64,000 nucleotides of DNA from Thermodesulfobium acidiphilum. Lineage in GTDB: Bacteria > Thermodesulfobiota > Thermodesulfobiia > Thermodesulfobiales > Thermodesulfobiaceae. Shown here piece after piece: positions 15,798 to 25,274 of this stretch (the first letter of the stretch is position 1; every line of letters starts with the position of its first letter). The DNA lies in NCBI RefSeq assembly GCF_003057965.1, contig NZ_CP020921.1, forward strand, positions 1,003,001 to 1,067,000, read 5' to 3'. The translations under genes and the position numbers were made by a program. The notes beneath the pieces are model-generated. The model was not told where the DNA came from. It did not search any database and saw nothing but the letters and a program-made list of their open reading frames with translations.

Positions 15798-18540
15798 CTA
15801 AAACCCTCCTACATCTATCACAGATTTTTAGTTCGCTAGTTGCTACACTTTCCTGATATTGCCAGCACCTTTCACATTTTTCACCCTTTGCATGAAAGAC
15901 TTCTATCCCAAAGTCATCATTCTCAAACGAAAATTTGGAATTAGACATTTTATCAATAGTAACCTGAGAAACTATTAATATCTCTGGTAATATATCCTTA
16001 TACTTTAACAACGTATCCTTTAACTTTTCATTCTTTGGAAAAATATTTACATGTGCCTCTAATGAAGATCCTATTAGCTTATCCTTTCTTGCCTCTTCCA
16101 GAACCTTTTTTGTCTCATCTCTAATCTCAAGCAAAACATCAAAATCCACAGGCCTTTCAACTCCCTCCAAATTTTTCAACACATCAGGATACGAAGCAAA
16201 AAAAACGCTTTCAGGAAGTGTGTTATCAATCTCCCTTAAGTATTCCCATGCTTCTTCAGAAGTAAACGATATTATTGGGCAAAGGATTATTAAAAGGTCT
16301 TTTAACATCCTATAAATAACTGTTTGAGCAGATTTTCTTTCACTATCAAACCCTGCATAAAGCCTATCCTTTAAAACGTCTAAATAAAAAGCACTTAAAT
16401 CTATGGTCATAAAGGACTTTACTTTATAAAGCATTTTGTAAAATTGGTAATTATAGAAGTATTGATCTATTTCCTGGATAAGGTCGTTAAATTCGGAATA
16501 AATATATCTGTCAAGAATAAGCCATCTATCAGGAGGCATTGAATCTTTCGGGTTAAAATCATTTAATAAACTAAGCATATACCTGATAGTATTTCTTAAT
16601 TTTCTATATGTATCAGATTGTTGTTCCAATATTCTACCTGAAATTGCTACATCGCCCGTATAGTCAGAAGATGCTACCCAAATTCTTAAAATATCAGCCC
16701 CACTTTTTTCTATAACCTCAAGAGGTGCGATCACGTTCCCCCTTGATTTTGACATCTTGTAGCCTTCTTCATCAACAATAAAGCCGTGAGTTAAAACGCT
16801 CCTATATGGTGCCTTTCCAAAAACAGCTGTAGAAGTTAGTAAAGATGATTGAAACCAACCCCTGTGTTGATCTGTACCTTCTAGATACATGTCAGCAGGC
16901 CATCTGAGCTCTTCTCTTTGTTTTAACACACACGCATGGCTTGAACCAGAATCAAACCATACATCCATAATATCAGTTTCTTTTCTAAAATATTTTCCAC
17001 CACATGACGGACATTTATAATCTCCTAAAATTTGAGAAGCGTCTTTTTTAAACCAGGAGTCTGAGCCTTCTTTAGAAAACATATCACAGACCTTGTTTAT
17101 TGTTTCATCGTTAACTATAGTTACATTGCACTCCTCACAATAAAAAGCAGGAATAGGCAGACCCCAGGATCTTTGTCTTGAAATACACCAATCCGCTCTA
17201 TTGGATATCATAGCGCTCATCCTCTCGAGACCACTTTCAGGAATCCATCTAACCTCTCTCGTAGCCCTTAGTGCTTCTTCTCTGAATGCGTCTACTGACG
17301 CAAACCACTGTTCAGTGGCTCTATATATAAGTTTTCCTTTACATCTCCAGCAGTGAGGATAAGAGTGTTCAACTTCGCTTTTAAAAAGTAGTAATCCATT
17401 CCTTTCTAGATCTTCGATTACAGCCTTGCTTGCATCGTGAACAAAAAGACCTTCAAATCTTTGAGCTTCCTTAGTAAATACGCCTTGATCGTTTAAAAGA
17501 GATTCAACCTCTAAATTTTTCTGAACACCTACTATATAATCCTCTGGACCGTGTCCTGGAGCCACATGAACAATTCCAGAACCATCTTCCATACTTACAA
17601 ACACCGCGGTTACAACAATTGATTTCTTTTCAGGAAAGAGTGGATTAGATGCTATTATTCCCTCTAAATCTTCTCCTCTAACAGTTTTTATAACTTTATA
17701 AGTGCTCAAGATCCCTTCAAGTGCTTTCAACCTTTCTTTTGCAACAAGAATACGTTCATTCTGGAACTGAATCAAGTCATAAAGCGAATCTGGTTTTACA
17801 GCAAGTCCCTTGTTTGAAATTAACGTCCAGGGAGTAGTTGTCCAAATAAGTATCATGTCGCCTCTTTCCAATACACCTCTGCCATCAAATACAGGAAATT
17901 TTACAAAAATTGATGGAGAAATAGTATCGTAATACTCCACTTCAGCTTCAGCTAAAGCAGTTTCACAGGATGGACACCAAAAAACTGGTTTTAGACCCTT
18001 GTAAATATATCCCTTTTTATACATTTCCCAAAATATCCTAATTTGCATTGCCTCATATTTTGGATCCATTGTAATATAGGGTTTATCCCAGTATCCAAAT
18101 ACTCCAAGTCTGATAAACTGTTTTCTCTGTCTATCAATAAACTTCAAAGCATGTTCTTGACACATCTTTCTAATGTCTGTTACAGTAAACTCTTTTTTAT
18201 TTTTACCTAGTGTCTTTAAGGCCTGAAATTCTATAGGGAGGCCATGGCAATCCCATCCAGGTACATACGGAGTGTATTTCCCTTTGATCATATAATACTT
18301 GTTTATCATATCCTTCAAAATTTTATTAAAGGCAGTGCCTAGGTGAATATCTCCATTTGCATATGGAGGACCATCATGGAGTAAAAAGAATTCATTATCA
18401 GCCCTTAATTTTATAGCTTTTTCAAAAACGTTTTCCTTTTGCCATTTTTTTAAAAGCTCGGGTTCCCTTTGTGTAAGTCTAGCCTGCATTGGAAAATTAG
18501 TTTTTGGTAGTTTTAAAGTTTTTTTGTATTCAACCATCAT
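15781..18540 (-). CDS. ileS: isoleucyl-tRNA synthetase
   Basis: This 919-residue class I synthetase has the HIGH-type motif GDIHLGTAFNK near residue 67, the CP1 editing domain with TTTPWTL, and KMSKSRGN near residue 600. A C-terminal zinc finger is present (CERCWQY...CDRC). A second cysteine pair set (CPSC..., CEECN, CPSCGG) in the middle is usual for the family. The gene begins ATGATG behind AAGGAG; either ATG could be used. It is embedded in an operon with sahH and the MTA genes rather than next to cell-division genes. Confidence 0.97.
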   Translation of the reverse strand: MMVEYKKTLKLPKTNFPMQARLTQREPELLKKWQKENVFEKAIKLRADNEFFLLHDGPPYANGDIHLGTAFNKILKDMINKYYMIKGKYTPYVPGWDCHGLPIEFQALKTLGKNKKEFTVTDIRKMCQEHALKFIDRQRKQFIRLGVFGYWDKPYITMDPKYEAMQIRIFWEMYKKGYIYKGLKPVFWCPSCETALAEAEVEYYDTISPSIFVKFPVFDGRGVLERGDMILIWTTTPWTLISNKGLAVKPDSLYDLIQFQNERILVAKERLKALEGILSTYKVIKTVRGEDLEGIIASNPLFPEKKSIVVTAVFVSMEDGSGIVHVAPGHGPEDYIVGVQKNLEVESLLNDQGVFTKEAQRFEGLFVHDASKAVIEDLERNGLLLFKSEVEHSYPHCWRCKGKLIYRATEQWFASVDAFREEALRATREVRWIPESGLERMSAMISNRADWCISRQRSWGLPIPAFYCEECNVTIVNDETINKVCDMFSKEGSDSWFKKDASQILGDYKCPSCGGKYFRKETDIMDVWFDSGSSHACVLKQREELRWPADMYLEGTDQHRGWFQSSLLTSTAVFGKAPYRSVLTHGFIVDEEGYKMSKSRGNVIAPLEVIEKSGADILRIWVASSDYTGDVAISGRILEQQSDTYRKLRNTIRYMLSLLNDFNPKDSMPPDRWLILDRYIYSEFNDLIQEIDQYFYNYQFYKMLYKVKSFMTIDLSAFYLDVLKDRLYAGFDSERKSAQTVIYRMLKDLLIILCPIISFTSEEAWEYLREIDNTLPESVFFASYPDVLKNLEGVERPVDFDVLLEIRDETKKVLEEARKDKLIGSSLEAHVNIFPKNEKLKDTLLKYKDILPEILIVSQVTIDKMSNSKFSFENDDFGIEVFHAKGEKCERCWQYQESVATSELKICDRCRRVLDELSN

Positions 18541-18591
18541 ACAACTCCTTTATTATTTATATCAGAAATTAACATCCTCAAAAATATAAAA

Positions 18592-19602
18592 TTAATCGAG
18601 CAAAGTCAATATCTCATTTGGGCTGTATACGCCACTTTCAGTTATAATTGCCTTAATAAACTTTGCAGGAGTAATGTCAAAAGCATAGTTTAGAGTAATA
18701 GTATTCTCTTTGTTTGTAAGCGAATTCATACATCTTACAACTTCAGCTCCATCTCTTTCTTCTATAGGAATCTCTTCTCCCGTTGCTATAGAAAAGTCAA
18801 TAGTACTCATGGGCGCCGCTACATAGAAAGGAACATTATAATAATTAGCTGCTAAAGCATGCATAAATGTGCCAATTTTATTAGCTGTGTCACCATTTGC
18901 AGCAATTCTATCTGCTCCAACTATAACAGCATCAACCATAAAATTTCTCATTAGCATTCCCGATGCTGAATCCACAATTAAAGTGTATGGAATAGCGTCT
19001 CTTTCTAGCTCAAAAACTGTAAGTCTTGCTCCCTGTAAAAGAGGTCTAGTTTCAGAAACATACACCAAATTCAGTTTTCTCATTTGAAACATTTTCCTAA
19101 TAACCCCAAGTGCAGTCCCAACACCTGGAGCTGCAAGAGAACCAGTATTACAGTGAGTTAAAACGTTCCCCTTCGGTAAAACTTTCGCTCCATTTATAGC
19201 AATTTTTTCATTTATTTCTATTTCCTGAAGATATAAAGAATATATAAAATCAAATATTTCATTTAAATTGATACATTTACCAACAAAATCTACCACCTTA
19301 TCTACACCCCAAGAAAGGTTTACTGCTGTAGGGCGACAATTTTTAATTCTATTAGCCTCCTTCTTGAGTAATGCATCATCGCTTAGAAGTTTATTATCGT
19401 TAAAGATAGATAAATATAGAGCAAAAGCTCCACAAATACCAATAGCAGGCGCACCTCTAACCCTAAGGTTTTGTATGGCCTCAATTATCATATCTGTATT
19501 AGATAATTCAAGCCATACCTCCTCAAATGGCAGTTTTGTCTGATCGAGCAATAATAAAGAATCTCTTTTAAATTTCATTGATTCAAATATATGTCTGTGC
19601 AT
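18592..19602 (-). CDS. mtnA: methylthioribose-1-phosphate isomerase
   Basis: MtnA converts 5-methylthioribose-1-phosphate to methylthioribulose-1-phosphate. The 336 residues carry family motifs: RVRGAPAIGI, HCNTGSLAAPGVGTALGV, the catalytic-cysteine region, ETRPLLQGARLT, VGADRIAANGDTANKIGT and YVAAPMSTID. It follows the phosphorylase and class II aldolase genes by 26 nt, which builds a three-step route from methylthioadenosine. The distantly related eIF2B family is excluded by the active-site motifs. Confidence 0.95.
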   Translation of the reverse strand: MHRHIFESMKFKRDSLLLLDQTKLPFEEVWLELSNTDMIIEAIQNLRVRGAPAIGICGAFALYLSIFNDNKLLSDDALLKKEANRIKNCRPTAVNLSWGVDKVVDFVGKCINLNEIFDFIYSLYLQEIEINEKIAINGAKVLPKGNVLTHCNTGSLAAPGVGTALGVIRKMFQMRKLNLVYVSETRPLLQGARLTVFELERDAIPYTLIVDSASGMLMRNFMVDAVIVGADRIAANGDTANKIGTFMHALAANYYNVPFYVAAPMSTIDFSIATGEEIPIEERDGAEVVRCMNSLTNKENTITLNYAFDITPAKFIKAIITESGVYSPNEILTLLD

Positions 19603-19628
19603 AAAAGTCTAAGCTCCTTAAATTAACA

Positions 19629-20189
19629 TTATTTCTCGAATAGTTTCAAATGCCAGGCCAACTTTGCACTTTCTTCTAAAAGCTCAGATAAATAATAACA
19701 CTCTTTGAGAGTTTTACCAACTACAATTGTCCCATGATTTTCAAGTATTCCAACTTTAACATCATTTGATAGATGTTCAACAACCTTTTTTCCTAATTCT
19801 GAACTTCCAGGTTGAGCAAATGGTATCAGTGGAATTTCTTTCAAATAAATCCTTGCTTCTTCAGTAAATACTGGAATAGTGATTCTTAAGAGTGCAAAAA
19901 GGGTAGCATAAAATGAATGAGTATGAAAAATTGCTTTAACAAAAGGCAATTTTCTATAAATTTCAAGATGCATTGGATATTCGGAAGATGGCTTATAATT
20001 ATTTTTAAAGGTTCCATCAATATCTATTATGCTAATTTTCCATGGCAAAACGTCAAAAAATGAAAATCCAGAGGGTTTTATGTATATTTTATTATTTTTA
20101 AAAAGACTTATATTACCACCTTTAGCCCTGGCAAGCCCTCTTAAATAAGCAATTTGAGACCAAACAAATAAATCAAATCTTGGTTGCAT
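19629..20189 (-). CDS. class II aldolase, probable methylthioribulose-phosphate aldolase
   Basis: This zinc-dependent class II aldolase/adducin-family protein (about 186 residues) has GNIS, SSEYPMHLEIYR, HTHSFYATLF and ENHGTIVVG, which supply the three metal histidines and the phosphate site. Relatives are fuculose-phosphate aldolase and MtnB dehydratase. Between a nucleoside phosphorylase and mtnA it most likely cleaves methylthioribulose-1-phosphate to dihydroxyacetone phosphate and methylthioacetaldehyde (the DHAP shunt), which needs no oxygen. ATG 20189 is preferred over a TTG at 20204, because the TTG would lengthen the overlap with the upstream gene. Confidence 0.72.
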   Translation of the reverse strand: MQPRFDLFVWSQIAYLRGLARAKGGNISLFKNNKIYIKPSGFSFFDVLPWKISIIDIDGTFKNNYKPSSEYPMHLEIYRKLPFVKAIFHTHSFYATLFALLRITIPVFTEEARIYLKEIPLIPFAQPGSSELGKKVVEHLSNDVKVGILENHGTIVVGKTLKECYYLSELLEESAKLAWHLKLFEK

Positions 20190-21036
20190 CGACTTTACCA
20201 GCAAGATTAACTATCAGATCTCTTAACTTATCACTATTATTCGAAACCACTTCTATAACCTCTTCTGCAGAGGTCTTTAATGGATGGTCTGGGCTTGCAA
20301 TGTTCGATATTAAAGAAAAACAAAGAGTTTTTATTTTTAAAGCATTTAGAGCTATAACTTCCATAACTGTTGACATCCCAACAATATCAGCACCCATAGT
20401 TCTCATAGCTTTTAGTTCTGCAGGAGTCTCAAAACTAGGGCCTAAAACGCCTACATACACAACTTCTTTTGGCTCATATCCTAAAACGCTCACAGACTCA
20501 GATTTTGCCAGAATTCTCAATTTTTTGTTATAAGCATCACTCATATCTACAAATCTTTCACCAAAATATATATCTGCTAATCCAATCAAAGGATTATATC
20601 CTGTAAAATTAATATGATCCTTTACAATTACTACCTCTCCAACTTTTAAACTGCTATTAATCCCACCAGAAGCATTAGTTAGATAAGCTATATTTGGCTT
20701 AAATCTAGAAAGAACTACTATAGGAAATATTACTTCCCAAACGCCATAATTTTCATATAGATGAAACCTACCCTCCAAAATTATATAGGGTTTCGAATTT
20801 ATGTGGACCAGACTTAATTGGGAACGATGAGATGGAGCAGATGCTTTTGGGAAAAATGGAATTTTATCATATTTGATTATTAAATCCTTTTTTAATTTAT
20901 CAAACGCCTTTCCAAAACCGGAACCAAGCTCAATTATACCTTCTATCTTCTCTGGTAAAAAATCCCTCAAATACCTTGAAGCAGCCTCACAATTTGCCTT
21001 AAATTCAAATTCATTTAAAAAGGAATAGCTTTTCAT
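20173..21036 (-). CDS. purine nucleoside phosphorylase, possibly acting on methylthioadenosine
   Basis: This 287-residue PNP family I protein has IELGSGFG at the phosphate loop, HRSQLSLVHI, GRFHLYENYG, LTNASGGIN, GPSFETPAELKAMRTMGADIVGMSTVMEV and SNIAS. Members split purine nucleosides with phosphate. The neighbours (aldolase, mtnA, sahH) suggest that 5'-methylthioadenosine, or adenosine released by AhcY, is the physiological substrate. Specificity cannot be read with certainty from sequence. It overlaps the preceding small gene by 4 nt. Confidence 0.85.
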   Translation of the reverse strand: MKSYSFLNEFEFKANCEAASRYLRDFLPEKIEGIIELGSGFGKAFDKLKKDLIIKYDKIPFFPKASAPSHRSQLSLVHINSKPYIILEGRFHLYENYGVWEVIFPIVVLSRFKPNIAYLTNASGGINSSLKVGEVVIVKDHINFTGYNPLIGLADIYFGERFVDMSDAYNKKLRILAKSESVSVLGYEPKEVVYVGVLGPSFETPAELKAMRTMGADIVGMSTVMEVIALNALKIKTLCFSLISNIASPDHPLKTSAEEVIEVVSNNSDKLRDLIVNLAGKVDATKI

Positions 21037-21302
21037 ATCTTCCTATTGCACCCATCCTTTATTTTTTTTAAAATATTTTCTGATTTTATTAGTAAAATTT
21101 TATTTTTGCTCTTTTTTCCGGAAAATATTTCAACATCTTTTCTTTTGCAATCAAAAAATTCTGAAATCAGTTCTATAACTCTTTTATTTGCTCTTCCGTC
21201 TTCTGGCGGAACACTTACCTTACAATAAATTATCCCATCCTTTATTTCAACAGCTTCCTTTTTTGCATTTGGAGTAACTCTAAGCTCAACTTTATAATCC
21301 AT
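21033..21302 (-). CDS. YggU family protein (DUF167)
   Basis: This 89-residue protein has the DUF167 core: RVTPNAKKEAV near the start, VSVPPEDGRANKRVIELISEFF in the middle and IFSGKKSKNK near the end. The function of the family is unknown. It often sits next to yggS, proC and divIVA, as it does here, 2 nt after divIVA. Confidence 0.88.
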   Translation of the reverse strand: MDYKVELRVTPNAKKEAVEIKDGIIYCKVSVPPEDGRANKRVIELISEFFDCKRKDVEIFSGKKSKNKILLIKSENILKKIKDGCNRKI

Positions 21303-21304
21303 AG

Positions 21305-21802
21305 TTATTGAGAAGTAGAACTTTCCCTTTCCATACTCTGAATTTCTCTATTTACAAGAGTTTGAAGTCTTGAGATGAACTCCTCAAGATTCTTCAGCTC
21401 CCTTCTCTTTTCTTGTCTAATTCTTTCTATATCTGCAAAAAGTTTTGTATGCTCTTCTTTCGTTCTCTGGATCATTGCTCTGCACTCTTCTTCTGATTTT
21501 ATCCTCCTTAGTTCTACTTCTTTCTCTACTTGAAGTTTTGCTTCTTCAACCTTTTTTTGAATTAGAGATAGAAAATCACTAGTAGAGGCTTCAAGTTCCG
21601 TTTTCTTTTGAGCTGTTTGTATTCGGGATCTTAAATAATCATTCTCCTTCTCTAACCTTTCAATTTCAGAAATCATCTGGGAAAAAACATCTGACAAATC
21701 ATCTAAAAATTTTTCTACTTCTTCTTCTTTATAACCTCTTAATCCTTTACTAAATTCTTTGTTCTGGATATCTAAAGGAGTAATATTAGGTTTAAAAGTC
21801 AC
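21305..21802 (-). CDS. divIVA: DivIVA/GpsB family cell-pole protein
   Basis: The N-terminus (LTPLDIQ-like TPLDIQNKEFSKGLRGYKEEEVEKFLDDL) is the lipid-binding DivIVA domain. The rest is strongly predicted coiled coil to residue ~150. The 165-residue length is typical of short versions. DivIVA marks curved membrane and guides division or polar growth. It starts at GTG 21802, overlapping the proC stop by 4 nt. Confidence 0.92.
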   Translation of the reverse strand: MTFKPNITPLDIQNKEFSKGLRGYKEEEVEKFLDDLSDVFSQMISEIERLEKENDYLRSRIQTAQKKTELEASTSDFLSLIQKKVEEAKLQVEKEVELRRIKSEEECRAMIQRTKEEHTKLFADIERIRQEKRRELKNLEEFISRLQTLVNREIQSMERESSTSQ

Positions 21803-22596
21803 TCCATTTCCCTCGCTCTCTGATATGCTTTTATAACAGCCTGAATTATACTACCCTTTACGCCACTGGACTCTAAATACAATAATCCCTGAGCTGTAGT
21901 ACCATTTGGCGACATAACAGCTTCTTTTAGATGAACTGGATGTTCATATATTTCTACTAAACCAACAAGCGATTGGAACAAGTGCTCAACAATCTTTTTT
22001 GAAATACTTCTTGAAAGCCCAATTGTAACTCCCGAATCAACCAAAGATTCCATTATAAGAGCCACATAAGCAGGGCCTGAACCTCCAAGAGCCGTGAAAG
22101 CTGCAAATTTGTCCTCCTCCAGCCTTACAACATTACCTAAAGCCGACAAAATAGACTCAACATCCATCCAATCTTGAGGTTGAATAAGACTTGAAGCACA
22201 CATTGCCATCAAGCCATTTTGATTAATTACACCTAGTGTTGGCATAACTCTAAATGCTCTTTCTATACCTCCTTTTTCATAAAGTTCGTTAAGAGTTATA
22301 CCTGCCATAACGCTAATAACTGTTTTATCTTTAAACAATGTCTTTCTTTTCATAGATTCTGCAAGCGATCTGAATTGATCAGGCTTTAAGGTTATAATTA
22401 TAATGTCTGAAGATTGAACAAGCTCGTCGTTGGAAGAAAATACTCTAAGAGAATACTTTCTTCCAAGCTCCTCTCTTCTCTCAAGTCTTCTATGACTTGC
22501 AGCAACAAAAATTTTTCCTTCGTCGTGTAAAGGTTTAAGACCTTTTAAAAAGGCTTCTCCAACTTTTCCTACACCTAAAATGCCTATCTTTATCAT
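21799..22596 (-). CDS. proC: pyrroline-5-carboxylate reductase
   Basis: ProC reduces pyrroline-5-carboxylate to proline. The 265 residues have the N-terminal dinucleotide loop GILGVGKVGEAFLKG, the VISVMAGITL segment, RVMPTLG (usually RxMPN), FTALGGSGPAY and a C-terminal SPNGTTAQGL. It is in the conserved yggS-proC-divIVA neighbourhood, overlapping yggS by 4 nt. Confidence 0.95.
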   Translation of the reverse strand: MIKIGILGVGKVGEAFLKGLKPLHDEGKIFVAASHRRLERREELGRKYSLRVFSSNDELVQSSDIIIITLKPDQFRSLAESMKRKTLFKDKTVISVMAGITLNELYEKGGIERAFRVMPTLGVINQNGLMAMCASSLIQPQDWMDVESILSALGNVVRLEEDKFAAFTALGGSGPAYVALIMESLVDSGVTIGLSRSISKKIVEHLFQSLVGLVEIYEHPVHLKEAVMSPNGTTAQGLLYLESSGVKGSIIQAVIKAYQRAREME

Positions 22597-23285
22597 ATTT
22601 CTAACCCTTCAAAAAAGGCTCTACCAATTCTAACCATATTAGAACCTTCCATTATAGCTAGCTCAAAATCATCAGTCATACCCATCGATAAAACGTTAAG
22701 GTTATATCCTTCTCCATTTAATCTTTCATATAGTATTCTAAGAGTATAAAACTCTTTTCTTATCTTCTCTGTATCATTAGTTAAGGAAGCCATGCCCATT
22801 AGACCTTCAATGTTTACAAACTTTAAAGACGAAGTAACTCTAAAAAGGTTCATAATTTCTCCAGGCAAAAAACCGTACTTTTGACTCTCACCACTAATAT
22901 TTACTTCTATAAGAACTGGCATCGCAATCTTTTTTTTGCTAGCTCTTTCATTAATTTCAGTCAATAACTTTAAAGAATCCACTGATTGAATTCTGGTAAA
23001 TATATCAATAGCATCCCTTACTTTATTGGTCTGAAGATGACCAATCATTTCAAATTTAACGTTGTTCAGCTCTTTAATTTTTTCCTTTGCCTCTCTAACC
23101 CTATTTTCTCCAAAGACGTTAAAACCCATCTCAGTCAGCGCTCTTATTACTTCAGTAGATTTTGTTTTTGTAACTGGCAAAATAAAAACTTCATCCTTTC
23201 TTTTAGCTGCTTCTTTGGCCTTTTGGACACGATCTTTTACTCTTAGAACGTTTTCTTGTAATTTTTTCTTCCAGTCCAGTGACAA
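22593..23285 (-). CDS. PLP homeostasis protein YggS
   Basis: This YggS/PROSC family protein binds pyridoxal phosphate as a single alanine-racemase-like barrel. The PLP lysine lies in LPVTKTKS, followed by FGENRVREAKEKI, MIGHLQTNKV, IQSVDS, EVNISGESQKYGF, GLMGMA and LSMGMTDDFELAI. TTG 23285 is chosen because AAGGAGG ends 6 nt before it; a TTG further up (23306) has no ribosome site. With this start the gene overlaps the uvrB 3' end by 83 nt. Confidence 0.93.
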   Translation of the reverse strand: MSLDWKKKLQENVLRVKDRVQKAKEAAKRKDEVFILPVTKTKSTEVIRALTEMGFNVFGENRVREAKEKIKELNNVKFEMIGHLQTNKVRDAIDIFTRIQSVDSLKLLTEINERASKKKIAMPVLIEVNISGESQKYGFLPGEIMNLFRVTSSLKFVNIEGLMGMASLTNDTEKIRKEFYTLRILYERLNGEGYNLNVLSMGMTDDFELAIMEGSNMVRIGRAFFEGLEI

Positions 23286-25269
23286 AATCGACCTCCTTGT
23301 CTTCAAAAATATTTTTTAATAATTTTAATAGATCTCTGTACTTTGCAGCTTCCTCGAATTTCCATTCTTTAGCATATTCTATCATTTTTGTTCTAATTTC
23401 TTTCTCAGTTAATTCTAAATTGTTCTTATTAGAACTAATTATATATCTAAGTTCCTCTTCAATCGAGTTCTCTTTTGAATCTCTATCAACAATATCTAAT
23501 ATTGGCTTGGATATTGAAGTAGGAGTTATGTTATTTTTTAAATTATACTCCATTTGAATCCTTCTTCTTCTATTGGTTTCATCTATAGCTTCTTTCATGG
23601 ATTCAGTAATTTTTGATGCATATAATATTACCTTTGATTCGACATTTCTAGCTGCTCTTCCAATAGTCTGAATTAAAGACGTAGATGATCTCAAAAATCC
23701 CTCCTTATCAGCATCAAGGATAAGAACTCTGGTAACCTCAGGCAAATCTAATCCTTCTCTTAATAAATTAATTCCTACCACCACATCGTATTTTCCAAGC
23801 CTCAAATTATGAAGAACGTCAAGCCTTTCAATGGCATCCTGTTCAGAATGTAAATAATATGCCTTTATACCTTCCTTGACTAAGTAGTTTGCAAGATCTT
23901 CTGCTAGTCTTTTTGTAAGAGTGGTTATAAGAGTTCTAAATCCTTTTTTGGCATTTTCTCTTGTTTCATTTATAGAATCACTAACTTGATTCTCAAAATC
24001 TCTCACTTCTACTATAGGATCCAATATACCCGTTGGTCTTATTATCTGTTCCACAATTTGAGAACTATTTTCCTTTTCAAATGAGGCAGGCGTAGCAGAC
24101 ATAAAAATTATTTGATTAGCTTTCTCGATAAATTCTTCAAATCTAAGAGGTCTGTTATCGTAAGCAGACGGTAATCTAAAGCCAAAATCAATTAGGTTTT
24201 TCTTTCTTGCCTCATCCCCTCTAAACATTCCTCTTATTTGTGGAACTGATAAATGAGATTCATCTAAAATAATGAGAAAATCTTTAGGAAAATAATCAAG
24301 AAGAGTAATAGGAGGTTCTCCGGGCTTTCTAAAAGTAAAGTGTCTTGAATAATTCTCTACTCCTTTACAATATCCAATAGTTTGAAGCATTTCTATGTCA
24401 TACAGAGTTCTTTGTTCAATTCTCCTAGCTTCCACAACTTTACCCAGACTTTCAAAGTACTTAATCCTTTCCTCAAGCTCTATTTTAATCGAATCTATCG
24501 CTCTTTTTAGTTTCTCATCTCTCAAAATAAAATGAGATGCTGGAAAAATCCACAGGCTCTCAACCTTTTCAACAGGTTCAAGACTTACAGGATGGAGTTT
24601 TGTGATGCTTTTTACAGAATTTTCATTAAATCTAACTCTATACGCATACTCATCAAAAGAAGGTATAAAATCAACTACATTTATATTCACCCTAAAATTA
24701 TTTCTCTTAAATTCATAATCATTTCTTTCGTAAAGCATATAAATTAATTGATCAATAAAAACATCTCTACTTAATTTATCACCTTCTCTTATAACAAACG
24801 AATTAGTCTTATATTCTTCTGGCTGACCAAGGCTGTAAATACAAGATACGCTTGCTACAACTATTACATCGTCTCTTTCAAGAAGTGAGCGAGTAGCAGA
24901 GTGTCTGTATCTATCTATTTCATCATTTACCGATGCATCTTTTTCTATATATAGATCCCTTTGAGGTATGTAAGCTTCTGGCTGATAGTAGTCGTAATAA
25001 CTAATAAAATATTCAACTGCATTTTTAGGGAAAAAGGTTCTCAATTCAGAACACAGTTGCGCTGCAAGAGTCTTGTTTGGAGCCATAATTAATGTAGGTT
25101 TTTTCACTTTATTTATCACATTTGCAATGGTAAAGGTTTTTCCAGTTCCAGTCGCACCCAATAAAGTCTGATACTTATAACCCTTTTTTATTCCTTCTAC
25201 CAATTGATCTATCGCACGTTCCTGATCTCCTGCAGGTTTAAATGGTTCAAATAGTTTAAAATCCTTCAT
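23203..25269 (-). CDS. uvrB: excinuclease ABC subunit B
   Basis: UvrB is the damage-verifying helicase of nucleotide excision repair. The 688 residues show Walker A (GATGTGKTFT), the beta-hairpin region SYYDYYQPEAYIP, DESH (Walker B), motif V/VI GINLLREGLDLPEV and QTIGRAARN, and the C-terminal UVR motif (EYAKEWKFEEAAKYRD). The protein continues ~35 residues past the UVR domain as a basic tail (KITRKRSKSKRS) that overlaps the start of yggS. uvrA and uvrC are not in the window. Confidence 0.96.
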   Translation of the reverse strand: MKDFKLFEPFKPAGDQERAIDQLVEGIKKGYKYQTLLGATGTGKTFTIANVINKVKKPTLIMAPNKTLAAQLCSELRTFFPKNAVEYFISYYDYYQPEAYIPQRDLYIEKDASVNDEIDRYRHSATRSLLERDDVIVVASVSCIYSLGQPEEYKTNSFVIREGDKLSRDVFIDQLIYMLYERNDYEFKRNNFRVNINVVDFIPSFDEYAYRVRFNENSVKSITKLHPVSLEPVEKVESLWIFPASHFILRDEKLKRAIDSIKIELEERIKYFESLGKVVEARRIEQRTLYDIEMLQTIGYCKGVENYSRHFTFRKPGEPPITLLDYFPKDFLIILDESHLSVPQIRGMFRGDEARKKNLIDFGFRLPSAYDNRPLRFEEFIEKANQIIFMSATPASFEKENSSQIVEQIIRPTGILDPIVEVRDFENQVSDSINETRENAKKGFRTLITTLTKRLAEDLANYLVKEGIKAYYLHSEQDAIERLDVLHNLRLGKYDVVVGINLLREGLDLPEVTRVLILDADKEGFLRSSTSLIQTIGRAARNVESKVILYASKITESMKEAIDETNRRRRIQMEYNLKNNITPTSISKPILDIVDRDSKENSIEEELRYIISSNKNNLELTEKEIRTKMIEYAKEWKFEEAAKYRDLLKLLKNIFEDKEVDFVTGLEEKITRKRSKSKRSCPKGQRSS

Positions 25270-25274
25270 TTCTA

